A DNA stretch of 64,000 nt from Glaciihabitans sp. dw_435 (GTDB taxonomy: Bacteria > Actinomycetota > Actinomycetes > Actinomycetales > Microbacteriaceae): contig NZ_JAAVUZ010000002.1 in NCBI RefSeq assembly GCF_018449675.1, forward strand, positions 248,001 through 312,000, given 5' to 3'. A program made the position numbers and the translations under genes. Of the stretch, positions 51,889 to 60,729 are shown in pieces (the first letter of the stretch is position 1; the number at the start of each line of letters is the position of its first letter). Under the pieces are notes generated by a model, which did no database searches, was not told the DNA's origin, and saw only the letters and a list, made by a program, of their open reading frames with translations.

Positions 51889-52965
51889 TTACTTGAGCGG
51901 GTCGATGCTTCCGTCGATGATCCCGGCCTTGAGCGTCTTCAGCTTGTCCTTGATCTCGTCCGAGACCTTGCTGTCGAACGCACCGAAGTCAGAGAGGTCA
52001 GTGCCGTCGTTCTCGAGGGTTCCGAGGTACGCCTTGCTTGAGAAGCCGTTCTTGATGGTGTCGTCGATAACGTCGTAGACGGCCTGCGTCATGCGCTTCT
52101 CAACCGAGGTAAGAACGAGGTCCTTGTATTCGGGCGAGGTGACGGCGATGTTCTTGTCAACACCGATGAAGACGACGGGCTTGCCCGACTCCTTGATGGC
52201 TTCAGCGGTTGCGCTGAAGAGGCCACCGGCGACGGGGAAGATGACGTCGGCGCCGTCAGCGATCTGGCCGGCGCTGATGGTCTTGGCACCCTCGGTGTCG
52301 CCGAAGCTCTTGCCGGGGTCGGTGAAGGTTCCACCGCCACCAACGGGAGCGCCGAGAACCTTGACCGCGGTTCCGGTCTCCTTCTCGTACGCCTTGGCTC
52401 CGTAGTAGAAGCCCTCCATGAACTCGGTGACGGCGGGGATGTCGAGTCCACCGTAGGTTCCGATGACCTTCGAGGTGCTGTACGCGGCGGCGAGGTAGCC
52501 AGCGAGGTAGCTGGACTGCGCCATCGAGTAGTTGATCGCCTTGAGGTTCGGCGTCTTGGCGGCGTCGGTGACCGAGCCGTCAATGGTGACGAAGTTGAAG
52601 TCGGGGTTCGCGGCAGCTGCAGCGTTCACCGGGTCAATGAGGTTGAAGCCGACGGCGAAGGTCAGGTCGCACTTGGCGGAAACCATCTGCGCCAGGTTCG
52701 GGTCGAAGTCTTCGGTGCTGTTGGACTCAGCGTCGGCGGTGGTGATGCCGAGGTCGGTCTTTGCCTTCATGAGGCCTTCGTACGCTGCCTCGTTGAAGGA
52801 CTTGTCCTGCCAGCTGCCCTCATCGGAAACTGCGCAGCCCTTGAAGTCGACGCTCTTGGCGGTCGACGAAGCGGTGGGTGCTGCCGAACATCCGGCGAGC
52901 AAAAGACCGGCGGCGCCGAGAAGCGCCAATCCGGCGAGACCGCGCTTGCGCGTGATTACGTTCAC
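51889..52965 (-). CDS. bmpA: Nucleoside-binding lipoprotein (BmpA/Med family)
   Basis: Surface-anchored receptor for purine or pyrimidine nucleosides (358 aa). The lipobox LLLAGC follows an Arg/Lys-rich start. The BMP fold has SDEGSWQDKSFNEAAYEG (nucleoside-stacking region), FAVGFNLIDPVNAAA, VIFPVAGGLFSATAEAI and FIGVDKNIAV. GTG 52965 is chosen because AGGAGG lies 8 bases upstream; an ATG at 52986 would put that site inside the gene. It heads the nucleoside importer cluster. Confidence 0.94.
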   Translation of the reverse strand: MNVITRKRGLAGLALLGAAGLLLAGCSAAPTASSTAKSVDFKGCAVSDEGSWQDKSFNEAAYEGLMKAKTDLGITTADAESNSTEDFDPNLAQMVSAKCDLTFAVGFNLIDPVNAAAAANPDFNFVTIDGSVTDAAKTPNLKAINYSMAQSSYLAGYLAAAYSTSKVIGTYGGLDIPAVTEFMEGFYYGAKAYEKETGTAVKVLGAPVGGGGTFTDPGKSFGDTEGAKTISAGQIADGADVIFPVAGGLFSATAEAIKESGKPVVFIGVDKNIAVTSPEYKDLVLTSVEKRMTQAVYDVIDDTIKNGFSSKAYLGTLENDGTDLSDFGAFDSKVSDEIKDKLKTLKAGIIDGSIDPLK

Positions 52966-53190
52966 TAGTAAGTCCTCCTGATACAAGCCCCGGCCATACC
53001 GGGGCGGCTACCGGACACGTTACCCAGTGCTACGAACCGCTTGCGCGCAAATCCGGTCTATGCAACGGAGACGTTATGAAGCTGGGACACGGATTTAACG
53101 TTTCCGAAATGTCAGGACCAATGGCGGTCGGCTGGTGCCCCTCGAATCGGTGGTGCGATGCAACGGACGGGCGAAGCCCCGGGTCATCCG

Positions 53191-54162
53191 TTACGCGTCG
53201 AACGGCCTGTTCGGCACCGAGACCTTCGACACCAGCTCTTCCAGGTACGAGGAGAAACCGGGCGCATCGATGGCATCGATCACGGTCGCGTTGGCCTCGA
53301 GGCCGTGGACGCCCCAGGACATCGCGGCGTAGCCCCGGGTCAGGTCGGATGACGTCTCGATGTCGACGGCGTAGCGCGCACTCGCGGTCACGAGTTCCGG
53401 GTGCAGGAGGACCGCGGCGGTGAGGGAATCGGGGTGGGTCGATCCGGGGATTCCGACGCTCTCGTCGAACTCGACGGTGGTTCCGACGACGCGGCTGAAG
53501 AAGGCGGCCAGCGGGGTGTCGATGGCGGCGATCTCCGCCAGGCGCTCGCGGGAGAAGACCGCGTCGCGCAACGTCAACGGTGCCCACGGGATGACGGTGA
53601 TGTCGAATCCGGCCTCGAAGACGGTCTTGGCCGCCTCGGGGTCGACGTAGAAGTTGTACTCGGCGGCCGCCGTGATGTTGCCCCGGGCGTTGTTGGACCC
53701 GCCCATGATGAAGAGCTGCTTGACGTTGGTCACAAAACGGGGGTCCTTGACCGCCGCCATCGCGATGTTGGTGAGCGGTCCGATGCAGACGATGGTGATC
53801 TCGCCGGGGTTCGCCGCGGTGAGCTCGATGAGAGCGTCGACGCCGTGCTGCTCGCTCGGTTCGAGCCCCTCCACGTTCATGCTGAGTCCGCCGGCACCGT
53901 CGCCGTGCACGTTCTCTGCCGATACCCATTCGCGGGTCATCGGGCGGCGGCATCCGAGGTGCAGCGGAACCTCGCCGAGGCGACCTGCCACATTCAGCGT
54001 GAGGTAGGCGTTGAGCACCTGGCGTTCGAACCCGACGTTTCCCGCGACCATCGTGATCGCGCGCAGGTCGGCGACCGGATCGAGGAGCCCGATCAAGAGG
54101 GCGACGCAGTCGTCCTGGGCGGTGTCGGTGTCAATGATGAGCGGGATGCTGCCGGAAGTCAT
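53191..54162 (-). CDS. Inosine/uridine-preferring nucleoside hydrolase
   Basis: Calcium enzyme (323 aa) that hydrolyses nucleosides to base and ribose. The metal site PLIIDTDTAQDDCVAL is a variant of the usual DTDPGxDD. Other marks are TIVCIGPLTNIAMA, FIMGGSNNARGNITAAAEYNFYVDPEAA and the late HPDSLTAAVLL. ATG 54162 is supported by TACGCT ending 7 bases before. The frame stays open upstream through a short tandem repeat. It is the next gene upstream of bmpA on the same strand and consistent with use of imported nucleosides. Confidence 0.92.
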   Translation of the reverse strand: MTSGSIPLIIDTDTAQDDCVALLIGLLDPVADLRAITMVAGNVGFERQVLNAYLTLNVAGRLGEVPLHLGCRRPMTREWVSAENVHGDGAGGLSMNVEGLEPSEQHGVDALIELTAANPGEITIVCIGPLTNIAMAAVKDPRFVTNVKQLFIMGGSNNARGNITAAAEYNFYVDPEAAKTVFEAGFDITVIPWAPLTLRDAVFSRERLAEIAAIDTPLAAFFSRVVGTTVEFDESVGIPGSTHPDSLTAAVLLHPELVTASARYAVDIETSSDLTRGYAAMSWGVHGLEANATVIDAIDAPGFSSYLEELVSKVSVPNRPFDA

Positions 54163-54169
54163 GCAGACC

Positions 54170-54175
54170 AGCGTA
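54170..54175 (-). promoter_or_regulatory. -10 hexamer TACGCT, leaderless promoter of the nucleoside hydrolase
   Basis: Minus-strand TACGCT is followed by 7 bases and ATG 54162. Confidence 0.5.
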
Positions 54176-54214
54176 GGGCCGTTGCATGATGCGTCCGGCA
54201 CGGCGCAGGTAGCG

Positions 54215-54312
54215 AGCGCCGCGTGGGACGCGTGGGTCGCGTGGGACGCGTCGGACGCGTCGGACGGGTGGGTCACGTCGGACGGGTGGGTCACGTCGGA
54301 CGGGTGGGACTC
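54215..54312. repeat. 9/18-bp tandem repeat upstream of the nucleoside hydrolase
   Basis: gtcggacgggtgggtcac (18 bp) occurs twice in succession, then a partial third. Before it are several 9-bp units of the type gcgtgggac or gcgtcggac. Because the unit is a multiple of three, reading frames stay open across it and read His-Pro-Ser-Asp-Val-Thr on the minus strand. It is upstream of the likely transcription start, so I treat it as non-coding. Confidence 0.8.
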
Positions 54313-54353
54313 GAAGGATGCGCCCCAGTGCACTGGACTGGTGGGCGGTGAGG

Positions 54354-54388
54354 TGCCCCGCCGTCCGAGGTGTCGGGCCGGCGGGGCA
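54354..54388 (-). terminator. Hairpin terminator of manC
   Basis: tgccccgccg (54354-54363) pairs with cggcggggca (54379-54388), 10 bp, with an inner ccga/tcgg stem. It lies just beyond the manC stop at 54397. Confidence 0.65.
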
Positions 54389-54396
54389 TCCGCTAT

Positions 54397-55518
54397 TTAG
54401 AGGACGTCGGTGCTTCCGCTGAGCTTCAGCGCATCGACGACCGACTTCACGCGCTGGGCGTGGGCAGTCGTGGTGACAAGCAGGGCGTCGTCGGTGTCCA
54501 CAACGATGATGTCGCTCACGCCGATCAGCGTGATCAGACGCTTGGTCTGCGTAACGACGACGCCGCTCGACGAATCGGCGAGCACACGGGCGTTCTCTCC
54601 GAGGATGGCGAGATCGGACTTGCGGCCCGACGCGTGCAGCTTGGCGATGGAGGCGAAGTCGCCCACGTCATCCCAGTCGAAGTCGCCGGGGATCACGGCG
54701 AGACGACCGGCGGCGGCCGCAGGCTCCGCGACCGTGTAGTCGATGGCGATCTTGGTGAGGCCCGGCCAGATGCGGTCGACAACAGCACCACGCTCGGGGG
54801 TGTCCCACGCGGCGGCGAGCTCGAGGATGCCCGCGAGCAGTGCGGGGTCGGACTCACCGATCTGCTCGAGCAGGCGGTCGGCGCGCGCGATGAACATGCC
54901 GCCGTTCCAGAGGTAGTTGCCGTCCGAGACGTACTTCTCCGCGGTCTCCAGGTCGGGCTTCTCGACGAAGCTGTCCACGGCGAGCGCGCTCGGTGCGTGC
55001 TTGATGTCGAGAGCGGCTGCGCAGCGGATGTACCCGAAGCCGACGGCGGCCTCGGTCGGGGTGATGCCGATCGTGGCGATGTATCCGGCGTCCGCGGCGG
55101 CAACGGCCTCGATGACCGCGCGCTTGAAGCGGGGGCGGTTGCCGATCACGTGGTCGGCCGCGAAGGAACCGATGATCACGCCGGGCTCGCGCAGCTCGAG
55201 GATCGCGGCCGCGAGTCCGATGGCGGCGGACGAGTCGCGCGGTTCGCTCTCGAGCACGACGTTGAGGTCGGCAAGTTCCGGAATCTGCGACTCGACGGCG
55301 GCGCGGTGGGCGCGACCGGTGACGACCATGATGCGCTGTTCACCGGCGATGGGAACAAGACGGTCCCAGGTGTCGCGCAACAGCGTTTGACCGGAACCGG
55401 TGAGGTCGTGCAGGAATTTGGGAGCGTCAGCACGGGACAACGGCCACAGCCGGGAGCCAATTCCACCCGCGGGAATCACCGCGTAGAAATGGTTGAGGGA
55501 GTTCTGGCGTTCAGACAT
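54397..55518 (-). CDS. manC: Mannose-1-phosphate guanylyltransferase
   Basis: Makes GDP-mannose from GTP and mannose-1-phosphate (373 aa) for cell-envelope mannosides. The pyrophosphorylase loop IPAGGIGSRLWPLSR is followed by PKFLHDLTG, ESEPRDSSAAIGLAAA, SFAADHVIG, VEKPDLETAEKYV, LWNGGMFIARA and GDFDWDDVGDF. No mannose-6-phosphate isomerase domain is fused. ATG 55518 is supported by TATGGT ending 7 bases before. It is divergent from a GDP-mannose-type glycosyltransferase, which may use its product. Confidence 0.93.
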   Translation of the reverse strand: MSERQNSLNHFYAVIPAGGIGSRLWPLSRADAPKFLHDLTGSGQTLLRDTWDRLVPIAGEQRIMVVTGRAHRAAVESQIPELADLNVVLESEPRDSSAAIGLAAAILELREPGVIIGSFAADHVIGNRPRFKRAVIEAVAAADAGYIATIGITPTEAAVGFGYIRCAAALDIKHAPSALAVDSFVEKPDLETAEKYVSDGNYLWNGGMFIARADRLLEQIGESDPALLAGILELAAAWDTPERGAVVDRIWPGLTKIAIDYTVAEPAAAAGRLAVIPGDFDWDDVGDFASIAKLHASGRKSDLAILGENARVLADSSSGVVVTQTKRLITLIGVSDIIVVDTDDALLVTTTAHAQRVKSVVDALKLSGSTDVL

Positions 55519-55525
55519 GACCCCA

Positions 55526-55531
55526 ACCATA
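55526..55531 (-). promoter_or_regulatory. -10 hexamer TATGGT, leaderless promoter of manC
   Basis: Minus-strand TATGGT is followed by 7 bases and ATG 55518; no ribosome-binding site. Confidence 0.5.
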
Positions 55532-55614
55532 GGTTAAGTTCCCATTCATCCCCCCGAAACCCTGGCCGCATAGCGTGTGAACCATCGGCTAACGAACGGG
55601 AGCGGATCGAAACC

Positions 55615-56913
55615 ATGCGAGTCGTAGTAGTCAGCGAAAGTTTCCTCCCCACCGTCAACGGAGTCACCACGAGTGTCCGTAAGGTGCTCGATTACCTGAG
55701 CGCCCACGGACACGACGCACTCGTCATAGTTCCGGCCGCCGGGGCGCCCTCCAGCTACGCCGGCTTCCCCGTCGTCGAGCTGCCCGCGATCGCCTACCGC
55801 CAGTTTCCGGTCGGCCTTCCCAACCCCCAGGTGCAGAAGCTGATCGCGGACTTTGCTCCCGACGTTGTGCACGCCGCATCTCCCTTCCTCCTCGGCGCCC
55901 AGGCGATTGCCGCGAGCAACCGGTTGGGGATCCCCTCTGTCGCAATCTTTCAGACCGATGTGGCCGGATACGCCCGGCGCAATCACCTCGGTGCCGCGAC
56001 AAAGTTCGCCTGGCGGGTCATCCGCTGGATCCATGGCGATGCCGACCTCACGCTCGTGCCGTCCTCGACGTCGCGCGCCGATCTGGAACTCGCCGGCATC
56101 AAGCGCCTCGAACGATGGGGTCGCGGCGTCGATCTCGACACCTACCACCCGCGTAACCGGCGGTCGGAGGCCACCGCAGCGCTCCGCGATCGCCTCGCGC
56201 CGAACGGCGAGGTCATCATCGGCTACGTGGGACGCGTCGCTCCCGAGAAGCAACTCGAGCGCATGGCCGCGCTGAGTGGGCTGAGCGGTTTCCGCCTGGC
56301 GATCGTGGGAGACGGGCCCTCGATGCCGTCCATCAAGCGCGTGCTCAAGGGCATGCCGGTCACCTACCTCGGCCCGCTGCGCGGCGAGGAACTCGCCACC
56401 GCTTATGCGAGCTTCGACATCTTCCTCCACACGGGCGCCGAGGAGACCTTCGGCCAGACCCTGCAGGAGGCTTTCGCCAGCGGCCTGCCGGTGGTGGCGC
56501 CGCGCGCCGGTGGCCCGATTGACCTCGTCGATGTGGGCGTCAACGGATATCTCTATGAAGTGGATGACCCGGCGCAGCTGCGCGCGCAGGTGAAGTCCCT
56601 CGTGCGCGATCCATCCCTTCGGTTGCGCATGGGTGAGGCCGGCCGCCGTTCCGTGCTCGGCAAGACGTGGGACGCGACGTGCGATCAGCTCATGGCGTAC
56701 TACGAGAGCGCCATCGCGTCGAGGAAGCGTGCGACCGTGACATCCGCTTCCGTGCCGTCCCCGGTGGGGATCGGTGCGCGTTCCGCTGGCACACGCACCA
56801 ATGCGACGACCGCAGACGTGCCAGGCGACGTCGCCCCTGTGACGTCCACCACTGCGGGCGCACCGCTGAACGATCTGCCCGCTCCCGCCGTCACCGAATT
56901 CGAAGTGTCTTGA
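55615..56913 (+). CDS. GT4-family alpha-mannosyltransferase (MgtA/PimB-like)
   Basis: Cytoplasmic or membrane-associated glycosyltransferase (432 aa), GT-B fold. The acceptor half begins RVVVVSESFLPTVNGVTTSV and has HAASPFLLGAQA and VAIFQTDVAGYARR. The donor half has WGRGVDLDTYHP, IGYVGRVAPEKQLE, IVGDGPSM and the E-x7-E motif in AEETFGQTLQEAF. The pattern is that of GDP-mannose-dependent transferases that add the first mannose to glycolipids. The C-terminal 60 residues are Ala/Thr/Pro-rich and probably disordered. GGGAG is upstream of ATG 55615. Divergent from manC. Confidence 0.88.
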   Translation: MRVVVVSESFLPTVNGVTTSVRKVLDYLSAHGHDALVIVPAAGAPSSYAGFPVVELPAIAYRQFPVGLPNPQVQKLIADFAPDVVHAASPFLLGAQAIAASNRLGIPSVAIFQTDVAGYARRNHLGAATKFAWRVIRWIHGDADLTLVPSSTSRADLELAGIKRLERWGRGVDLDTYHPRNRRSEATAALRDRLAPNGEVIIGYVGRVAPEKQLERMAALSGLSGFRLAIVGDGPSMPSIKRVLKGMPVTYLGPLRGEELATAYASFDIFLHTGAEETFGQTLQEAFASGLPVVAPRAGGPIDLVDVGVNGYLYEVDDPAQLRAQVKSLVRDPSLRLRMGEAGRRSVLGKTWDATCDQLMAYYESAIASRKRATVTSASVPSPVGIGARSAGTRTNATTADVPGDVAPVTSTTAGAPLNDLPAPAVTEFEVS

Positions 56914-56962
56914 AGTCGAGCTAATTAGGGTCCCCTTGGCAGCGATAGCCGTAGCGTCTGCT

Positions 56963-56968
56963 TAGACT
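56963..56968 (+). promoter_or_regulatory. Candidate -10 (TAGACT) of the sdh operon
   Basis: TAGACT is the best -10-like hexamer before sdhC and would leave a leader of about 65 bases. A TTGGCA at 56936-56941 is 21 bases upstream, longer than ideal for a -35. Confidence 0.35.
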
Positions 56969-57041
56969 GGAAGCTGTTCGATCACAGAACTTCAGTCGGC
57001 CGCCGTGACGCGGTCCCGATCATCCGCAAGGAGGGTTGCTC

Positions 57042-57479
57042 GTGCCAAAGACGACGGCGGGAACCCTGGAGACGCCTGGCGCCCCCACTCCCAAAATCAA
57101 AGCTCCTCGCCGACCGGCAGGAACCCTGTATCGCGGTCGAGAAGGAATGTGGTCGTGGGTCCTTCACCGGATTACCGGTGTGGCCATCTACTTCTTCCTC
57201 CTCGTGCACATCCTGGACACGTCGCTCGTTCGGCTGAGTCCCGAGGCGTACAACGCCGTGATCGGCACGTACAAGACGCCGATCATGGGACTCGGTGAAC
57301 TCGCCCTCGTGATCGCCATCGGGTACCACGCGCTCAACGGGCTGCGCATCATCCTGATCGACTTCTGGAGCGTGGGCACCCGGTACCAGAAGCTGATGTG
57401 GTACATCGTGCTCATCCTCTGGGTCATCCTCATCGCGGGGTTCGCACCGCGCCAGCTCATGCACGTTTTCGGGAGTTAG
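57042..57479 (+). CDS. sdhC: Succinate dehydrogenase cytochrome b556 subunit
   Basis: Membrane anchor of complex II (145 aa, three helices). The Ser/Arg quinone region is in the N-terminal GREGMWSWVLHRITGVAIYF. Heme-ligand-type His residues lie in FLLVHILD and in GYHALNGLRIILIDF. GTG 57042 has AAGGAGG 6 bases upstream; a TTG at 57036 would be too close to that site. First gene of sdhCDAB. Confidence 0.93.
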   Translation: MPKTTAGTLETPGAPTPKIKAPRRPAGTLYRGREGMWSWVLHRITGVAIYFFLLVHILDTSLVRLSPEAYNAVIGTYKTPIMGLGELALVIAIGYHALNGLRIILIDFWSVGTRYQKLMWYIVLILWVILIAGFAPRQLMHVFGS

Positions 57480-57482
57480 ACG

Positions 57483-57932
57483 ATGACTGCGATTCCCGTT
57501 CCCCGCTCCGGCGACACCGCGCCGCGAAAGAAGCGCCGCGTCAACTGGGAAAAGTGGGGCTGGATCTACATGCGTGTCAGCGGGGTCTTCCTCGTTGTGC
57601 TGATCTTCGGCCACCTCTTTGTGAACCTGGTGTCCGGTGAGGGCGTGAAGGCGATCGACTTCGCGTTCGTGGCCGGCAAGTGGGCCAACCCGTTCTTCGT
57701 CGTGTGGGACACCTTGCTGCTCTGGCTCGCCCTGATTCACGGCGGCAACGGCATGCGGACCCTCGTCAACGACTACGCGAACAACCGCACGCTCCGCAAG
57801 GTGCTGCTGATCGCGATTCTTGCTTCAACCGTCATTCTTATCGTGCTGGGAACCCTTGTGATTTATACCTTTGACCCGTGCCCGACCGGCGGAGACGCCA
57901 GTCTGCTTCCCGACTTCTGCAAGGCGGGCTAG
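57483..57932 (+). CDS. sdhD: Succinate dehydrogenase hydrophobic membrane anchor subunit
   Basis: Second anchor of complex II (149 aa, three helices). The N-terminal 25 residues are basic. The first helix region WIYMRVSGVFLVVLIFGHLF carries a His suitable as heme ligand, and a second His is in ALIHGGNGMRTLVNDY. The C-terminus has two Cys (FDPCPTGG, DFCKAG). Starts 3 bases after the sdhC stop. Confidence 0.93.
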   Translation: MTAIPVPRSGDTAPRKKRRVNWEKWGWIYMRVSGVFLVVLIFGHLFVNLVSGEGVKAIDFAFVAGKWANPFFVVWDTLLLWLALIHGGNGMRTLVNDYANNRTLRKVLLIAILASTVILIVLGTLVIYTFDPCPTGGDASLLPDFCKAG

Positions 57933-57935
57933 TTA

Positions 57936-59735
57936 GTGACGGACTACAAGGACGGCGACATCGTTGACGGCGTTCACTACCACCAGCACGACATCGTCAT
58001 CGTTGGAGCCGGAGGCGCAGGCATGCGTGCCGCCATCGAGGCGGGCCCCCACGCCAGCACCGCGGTGATCTCGAAGCTCTATCCGACCCGGTCCCACACG
58101 GGCGCGGCCCAGGGCGGCATGGCCGCAGCGCTCGCAAACGTCGAGGAAGACAACTGGGAGTGGCACACCTTCGACACCGTCAAGGGAGGCGACTACCTCG
58201 TCGACCAGGACGCCGCGGAAATCCTCGCGAAGGAAGCCATTGAGGCGGTCATCGACCTCGAGAACATGGGCCTTCCGTTCAACCGCACGCCAGACGGCAA
58301 GATCGATCAGCGTCGTTTCGGTGGTCACACCGCCGATCACGGCAAGACCCCGGTTCGCCGGGCTTGCTACGCGGCCGACCGCACCGGCCACATGATTTTG
58401 CAGACGCTGTTCCAGAACTGCGTGCGCCTCGGCATCAACTTCTTCAACGAGTACTACGTGCTCGACCTGATCATGTCCGAGGTCGATGGCGAGAAGAAGC
58501 CAAGCGGCGTCGTCGCGTATGAACTTGCCACGGGGGTCATCCACGTCTTCCAGGGCAAGGCCGTGATCTTCGCCACCGGCGGATTCGGCAAGATCTACAA
58601 GACAACCTCGAACGCCCACACCCTCACCGGTGACGGAGTCGGCATCATCTGGCGCAAGGGTCTGCCGCTGGAGGACATGGAGTTCTTCCAGTTCCACCCC
58701 ACCGGACTGGCCGGACTCGGCATCCTCCTGTCGGAGGCGGCCCGCGGCGAGGGCGCAATTCTGCGCAACAGCGAGGGCGAACGCTTCATGGAACGGTACG
58801 CCCCCACGATTAAGGACCTTGCGCCCCGCGACATCGTGGCCCGCTGTATGGCGACGGAGATTCGTGAGGGTCGCGGAGGCGGACCGAACAAGGATTACGT
58901 CTACCTCGACATCACCCACCTCTCCAAAGAGGTCATCGACGCGAAGCTGCCGGACATCACGGAGTTCGCCCGCACGTACCTCGGCGTCGAACCGTACACG
59001 GAGCCGGTGCCGGTTCTTCCGACCGCGCACTACGCGATGGGCGGCATCCCGACCAACGTCAACGCCGAAGTTCTCAGCAACAACACAACGGTGGTTCCCG
59101 GCCTGTACGCCGCGGGCGAGTGCGCTTGTGTGTCGGTCCACGGGTCCAACCGCCTGGGCACGAACTCGCTCCTGGACATCAACGTGTTCGGCAAGCGGGC
59201 CGGCAACAATGCCGTGGAGTACGTGAAGACCGCGGAGTTCGTCCCGCTCCCGGAGAACCCCGCCGGCTTCGTGATCGGCCTCATCGACTCGGCCCGTAAC
59301 TCGAATGGAACCGAGCGCATCGCTGCAATCCGCAAGGAGCTGCAGGATTCGATGGACCGCAACGCTCAGGTATTCCGTACCGAGGAAACGCTCGTCGAGG
59401 TCACGAAGGTCATCGCCGGACTGCGCGAGCGTTACAAGAACATCGTCGTCCAGGACAAGGGCAAGCGGTTCAACACCGACTTGCTTGAGGCGATCGAACT
59501 CGGGTTCCTCCTCGATCTCGCTGAGGTCGTCGTGTACTCAGCGATGTCCCGCAAGGAGAGCCGTGGCGGTCATTTCCGGGAAGACTTCCCCCTCCGCGAC
59601 GACGCCAACTACCTCGTTCACACGATGGCGTACCTCACCGGTGACGCCCACTCGTCGGACGCCGGGGATCACATCAAGCTCGACACCAAACCCGTCGTGA
59701 TTACGCGTTACCAGCCGATGGAAAGAAAGTACTGA
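57936..59735 (+). CDS. sdhA: Succinate dehydrogenase flavoprotein subunit
   Basis: Catalytic FAD subunit (599 aa) that oxidises succinate to fumarate. FAD binding: [14 protein letters not shown]; the FAD-linked His in [18 protein letters not shown]. Active-site segments: [25 protein letters not shown] region, [20 protein letters not shown], and the proton-relay Arg near EIREGRGGG. The late [15 protein letters not shown] is the usual fumarate-loop signature. GTG 57936 is 3 bases after sdhD. The stop overlaps the sdhB ATG by one base. Confidence 0.97.
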   Translation: MTDYKDGDIVDGVHYHQHDIVIVGAGGAGMRAAIEAGPHASTAVISKLYPTRSHTGAAQGGMAAALANVEEDNWEWHTFDTVKGGDYLVDQDAAEILAKEAIEAVIDLENMGLPFNRTPDGKIDQRRFGGHTADHGKTPVRRACYAADRTGHMILQTLFQNCVRLGINFFNEYYVLDLIMSEVDGEKKPSGVVAYELATGVIHVFQGKAVIFATGGFGKIYKTTSNAHTLTGDGVGIIWRKGLPLEDMEFFQFHPTGLAGLGILLSEAARGEGAILRNSEGERFMERYAPTIKDLAPRDIVARCMATEIREGRGGGPNKDYVYLDITHLSKEVIDAKLPDITEFARTYLGVEPYTEPVPVLPTAHYAMGGIPTNVNAEVLSNNTTVVPGLYAAGECACVSVHGSNRLGTNSLLDINVFGKRAGNNAVEYVKTAEFVPLPENPAGFVIGLIDSARNSNGTERIAAIRKELQDSMDRNAQVFRTEETLVEVTKVIAGLRERYKNIVVQDKGKRFNTDLLEAIELGFLLDLAEVVVYSAMSRKESRGGHFREDFPLRDDANYLVHTMAYLTGDAHSSDAGDHIKLDTKPVVITRYQPMERKY

Positions 59736-60490
59736 TGAGTACAGCAATTCTGGACAACAAGCCCAACGTTCCCGAGGTCATCCCGACCTTCACCGCGACG
59801 CTCATCATCCGCCGCTTCGACCCGGACGTGGACGACGAACCCCGCTGGCAGGACTTCGACGTTGAGGTCTACCCCACTGACCGCATCCTCGACGCGCTGC
59901 ACAAGATCAAGTGGGAGCAGGATGGGTCGCTGACGTTCCGTCGCAGCTGCGCCCACGGAGTCTGCGGGTCCGATGCGATGCGCATCAACGGCCGCAACCG
60001 TCTCGCCTGCAAGACCCTCATCAAGGACCTCGACCTCTCGAAGCCCATCTACGTGGAGGCCATCAAGGGTCTTCCGCTGGAAAAGGACCTCGTCGTCAAC
60101 ATGGACCCGTTCTTCGAGTCCTTCAAGGCAGTGCAGCCCTTCCTCATCGCTTCCTCGAAGCCGGACAAGGAACGCCTGCAGTCCGTCACGCAGCGCGCCC
60201 GCTTCGACGACACCACGAAGTGCATCCTCTGCGCGGCGTGCACGTCGAGCTGTCCCGTCTTCTGGACCGACGGCCAGTACTTCGGGCCCGCCGCCATCGT
60301 CAACGCACACCGCTTCATCTTCGACTCACGTGACGAGGGCGCTCAGGTTCGACTGGACATCCTCAACGACAAGGAAGGTGTGTGGCGTTGCCGCACCACC
60401 TTCAACTGCACCGACGCGTGCCCCCGTGGCATCGAGGTGACCAAGGCCATCGCCGAGGTCAAGCAGGCCATCATCCGCGGCAAGGTCTAG
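59735..60490 (+). CDS. sdhB: Succinate dehydrogenase iron-sulfur subunit
   Basis: Electron-transfer subunit (251 aa). [2Fe-2S] ligands lie in SCAHGVCGSDAM and NGRNRLAC. The [4Fe-4S] ligands are in CILCAACTSSCP. The [3Fe-4S] and last cluster ligands are in TFNCTDACPRGIEV. It links the flavin of SdhA to quinone at SdhC/D. ATG overlaps the sdhA stop. Confidence 0.97.
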   Translation: MSTAILDNKPNVPEVIPTFTATLIIRRFDPDVDDEPRWQDFDVEVYPTDRILDALHKIKWEQDGSLTFRRSCAHGVCGSDAMRINGRNRLACKTLIKDLDLSKPIYVEAIKGLPLEKDLVVNMDPFFESFKAVQPFLIASSKPDKERLQSVTQRARFDDTTKCILCAACTSSCPVFWTDGQYFGPAAIVNAHRFIFDSRDEGAQVRLDILNDKEGVWRCRTTFNCTDACPRGIEVTKAIAEVKQAIIRGKV

Positions 60491-60729
60491 TTCACACCTC
60501 ACCACATCGTCGGTCGCGACCGTGCGACGGTCCTCGGGCGCTTTGCGTGTGATGGTGGCGTGACGGATGTGGCGGCTGACGTCGGCTAGGTCGGTTATGT
60601 CGGCTTGGTCTCCGAAGCTAACCGGCGGCACCGAGCCGGGCCGGTCGGTGACGGGAGTCCGGTCGTCGGTTCCGTTGGTGGCGGCTGCCCCATCAGAGCC
60701 GTCGGCCCGGGCTACGACTTTGGCTCGGG

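Noticed and set aside
52966-52986. bmpA start at ATG 52986
   Set aside because: It would place the AGGAGG ribosome-binding site inside the gene; GTG 52965 is 8 bases downstream of that site.
53162-53192. Terminator after the nucleoside hydrolase
   Set aside because: Arms aacgga/tccgtt and gggc/gccc pair only with an asymmetric bulge and overlap the stop codon; too weak to list.
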